Assembly: GCA_028871595.1 (NCBI GenBank)
Contig: JAGWMT010000147.1
Coordinates: 1-7,610, forward strand
From: Elusimicrobiota bacterium
GTDB lineage: Bacteria > Elusimicrobiota > Elusimicrobia > UBA1565 > UBA9628
DNA length: 7,610 bases
Direction of reading: 5' to 3'
The notes under the pieces were generated by a model that made no database searches, had not been told where the DNA came from, and saw only the letters and a list, made by a program, of their open reading frames with translations. Below are positions 7,001-7,610 of this stretch, in pieces. A program made the translations under genes and the position numbers. Within the stretch, counting starts at the first letter, position 1, and every line of letters begins with the position of its first letter.

Positions 7001-7238
7001 CCCACGTCAGCGCGCGCCACGGACGCCACGCCCGCCGCGCCAGGACCGACGCCAGCCACGCCGCGGCGGCGAGGAGACCCGCTTCGCGGACGCCGCCGGG
7101 CAGAGGCAGAAAGCGGTCCGCCAGGGCCAGCGCGCCCAGAAGGGCCGCGACGCCGCCGGCCGATTCCGCCAGGGCTCCGATCACGATCGCGCGGCGGCCC
7201 TGCGCGCGCCAGGACCGGGCGCGCCGGTTCAAATCCAT
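4071..7238 (-). CDS. Large membrane-anchored DUF4175-like protein with helical/coiled-coil region
   Basis: A 1055-residue protein of unknown function. Visible parts in order: hydrophobic helices at about 18-45, 53-68 and 147-162; three beta-rich, probably extracytoplasmic modules at about 183-275, 280-380 and 383-486, the last with the AYAARDDGAVTRAEVVFSIP pattern (404-423) and FRIEAFDDASPPQKG (461-475) typical of such modules; then about 500 residues (485-1000) rich in Ala, Arg, Glu and Asp and predicted helical or coiled coil, including MEALEKSLDDVEKALDELRR (661-680); a Gly/Ala/Ser linker (about 970-1000); and a C-terminal tail with LPSAEDYKPPRELREELRRS (1014-1033) and VIKEYFKRLAR (1045-1055). 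This order, and especially the tail, recalls DUF4175-type proteins often found near MoxR/DUF58/Bat genes; no such neighbour is in view. The ATG at 7238 follows TACACT by 6 bases and has no Shine-Dalgarno. The gap to the 107-residue gene upstream is 16 bases. Family assignment is tentative. Confidence 0.8.
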   Translation of the reverse strand: MDLNRRARSWRAQGRRAIVIGALAESAGGVAALLGALALADRFLPLPGGVREAGLLAAAAWLASVLARRAWRPWRALTWDAVFDQAAAAWPETRAILASAWALAGTEASPGTSEELRAEHGARADRLAASLPDRSLYSQALSPRARRWAAAGLAALAANAAWGDRASWARALTPWSDAALERWISVAPGDARPDWGGPVAVTAAPNVEGAKAGVRAGELALEARGSDGAWRSLPWTVVSPGSDEWRTADISAALDYRVRWRDRVSRAYRLDPAPPPRWKRATAVVRETRGERRYALGEDAPVRARRGDWVEIEAEGDGPLASASLRLAGREPSAMRRDGERWRGGFLAAEDGSLSFELVSGDGRRDPSPPAYAVKVAADAPPTAELLSPQVPLVASPGDSVVIAYAARDDGAVTRAEVVFSIPGQAPHAVPLTVASPPPAELLGDHTWTVPRLRPGTRVEFRIEAFDDASPPQKGTSESGSVEIVDAAADHAAALAARDAADAAVERAAARAESASEASARNDLAVSAERTRELRSDWPAAKSALDEWAKRSGADPRGDPGLAEEAARAAQEFARAGEEGLPDAAAALAAADAARAGRAQDALAQQARGVQRALREGARAQEVQDFAQKMSDAGKTGDELARKAGELAGRGSQGTVSPAEMEALEKSLDDVEKALDELRRALKDLPEVTPEQATGRTEDMPLDAARQAAGDLRRALRSGDVAGAAKAARALAERLKRLAQTLDGAGRRAAEDRGRRGSEAAERVRRAWQDAVDAQTRAVESARKVDDGRLQALLEEQRAFVRRLGADFDREVSSASATGAARLARAEGALAEASLRFKAGDAPGASALTREASARLRASGAPGADPFAAALDGLVARLQKGPAAVSAGAEASRGAADAQSGALARARALRGEVESASKNMGYLSGRVGRRVDDAIGEESGGEGALRRGDSVEGLRRAEAALSLLQEGGREADAASSAAGGAASSMGAGAGSAGGEAIRAAPRGASGVRYERVRLPSAEDYKPPRELREELRRSLSEPRPAAQDGVIKEYFKRLAR

Positions 7239-7244
7239 GGGCTC

Positions 7245-7250
7245 AGTGTA
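7245..7250 (-). promoter_or_regulatory. Candidate -10 element (TACACT) for a leaderless start of the DUF4175-like gene
   Basis: On the minus strand TACACT is followed by six bases (GAGCCC) and then the ATG at 7238. The element lies inside the 16-base gap between the two genes. A possible -35 at 7273-7268 (TTCCAC, 17-base spacer) matches the consensus poorly. GAG in the spacer is too short and too close to count as a ribosome binding site. Confidence 0.45.
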
Positions 7251-7254
7251 GCGC

Positions 7255-7578
7255 TTAGGCGGACGCGGTGGAAGACAGGCGCTGCTCCGCCTCTTCGACG
7301 TCGCGCAGGGACTCTCGGCGGAGCTCCAGCGGCTGCAAGGGCGGGCGAGGTGCGCCGCCTGCGCGACGCCCCTCGATCTCCTGAAGGATGTCCTCCGCGC
7401 GGACGTGCTCCACGGCCGAACTGCGATGGGAGTAGGACTTCCACCAACGCCGGGCGTCCACGACCGGGTCCCAGTCGCTGAGGATGGTTTCCAGGATGGT
7501 TTTCAACACGAGGCCCACCCCCGCCAGGCCCAAGGTGAGGGTGAACATGAACTTCACGTACAGCTCCATTCCCGTCAT
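7255..7578 (-). CDS. Small single-span membrane protein, unknown function
   Basis: A 107-residue protein with no family I recognise. Residues about 7-33 are strongly hydrophobic (YVKFMFTLTLGLAGVGLVLK and onward) and should form one membrane span near the N-terminus without a signal-peptidase site. The rest is a charged soluble tail: an aromatic/basic patch ARRWWKSYSHR (42-52), an acidic helical stretch AEDILQEIEG (61-70), a proline-containing linker (76-83) and a final charged helix (84-101). It is the first gene of the visible series and lies 16 bases upstream of the large DUF4175-like gene, so the two membrane proteins may act together; that is inference from position only. The ATG at 7578 follows TACCAT by 6 bases. 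An in-frame ATG at 7569 (residue 4) is an alternative start, with AAGG about 10 bases upstream of it. Composition matches its neighbours, and the frame is the only one here giving a sensible membrane protein. Confidence 0.72.
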   Translation of the reverse strand: MTGMELYVKFMFTLTLGLAGVGLVLKTILETILSDWDPVVDARRWWKSYSHRSSAVEHVRAEDILQEIEGRRAGGAPRPPLQPLELRRESLRDVEEAEQRLSSTASA

Positions 7579-7584
7579 GCCTTG

Positions 7585-7590
7585 ATGGTA
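7585..7590 (-). promoter_or_regulatory. Candidate -10 element (TACCAT) for a leaderless start of the small membrane protein gene
   Basis: On the minus strand TACCAT is followed by exactly six bases (CAAGGC) and then the ATG at 7578. A TAnnnT -10 element at this distance would start transcription on or next to the A of the start codon. The -35 position falls at or beyond the window edge. AAGG in the spacer is too close to this ATG to act as a normal Shine-Dalgarno. Confidence 0.45.
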
Positions 7591-7610
7591 ACACGCCGGC
7601 CGCGGTCGCG

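Noticed and set aside
5406..7481. Very long plus-strand open frame (691 codons) antisense to the large membrane protein gene
   Set aside because: Its translation is Arg/Gly/Pro-rich with no domain pattern, as expected opposite a GC-rich gene where stop codons are rare. The minus-strand frame has membrane helices and a coherent architecture.
7229..7594. 121-codon minus-strand frame over the small membrane protein gene
   Set aside because: Arg/Gly/Pro/His-rich with no hydrophobic segment; the overlapping 107-residue frame has a clear membrane helix and an upstream -10-like element.

Overview
The window is a GC-rich (roughly two thirds G+C), very densely packed bacterial segment. Six protein genes all lie on the minus strand and cover almost every base. 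Transcription runs from the right edge to the left edge, so gene order is from high to low coordinates. The intergenic gaps are 16 and 32 bases, and the last three junctions are 4-base stop/start overlaps. I see no RNA gene, mobile element, CRISPR array or convincing terminator. Nothing identifies the organism firmly. The high GC, the alanine-rich proteins and the gene families would fit an uncultured deep-branching lineage such as Elusimicrobiota or a similar phylum, but that is a weak guess.

Layout in order of transcription: (1) 7578-7255, a 107-residue protein with one membrane span and no recognised family. (2) 7238-4071, a 1055-residue membrane-anchored protein of DUF4175-like architecture: N-terminal membrane helices, beta-rich modules, a ~500-residue Ala/Arg/Glu helical region and a conserved-looking tail. 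(3) 4038-3394, a CpXC-type protein with two Cys-x-x-Cys pairs. (4) 3397-2267, a class II tRNA nucleotidyltransferase / poly(A) polymerase family enzyme (CCA-adding or A-adding). (5) 2270-1083, a multi-spanning GT87/DUF2029-type glycosyltransferase. (6) 1086 to the left edge, the first 362 residues of an exported DUF885-type protein that runs off the window.

The most interesting signal is how the genes start. The three genes that do not overlap an upstream gene (1, 2 and 3) each have a -10-like TAnnnT hexamer exactly 6 bases before the ATG (TACCAT, TACACT, TATAAT) and no usable Shine-Dalgarno sequence. That spacing puts the predicted transcription start on or next to the start codon, which suggests leaderless mRNAs with a promoter in front of each gene. 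The three overlapping genes (4, 5 and 6) lack this element. Two of them (5 and 6) have a Shine-Dalgarno sequence 5 bases before the ATG, and the third (4) appears to depend on translational coupling. The strand therefore seems to contain three transcription entry points, with genes 3 to 6 forming one translationally coupled block. Metabolically the block is mixed (tRNA 3' end synthesis, lipid-linked sugar transfer, an exported peptidase-like protein), so shared transcription need not mean a shared pathway.
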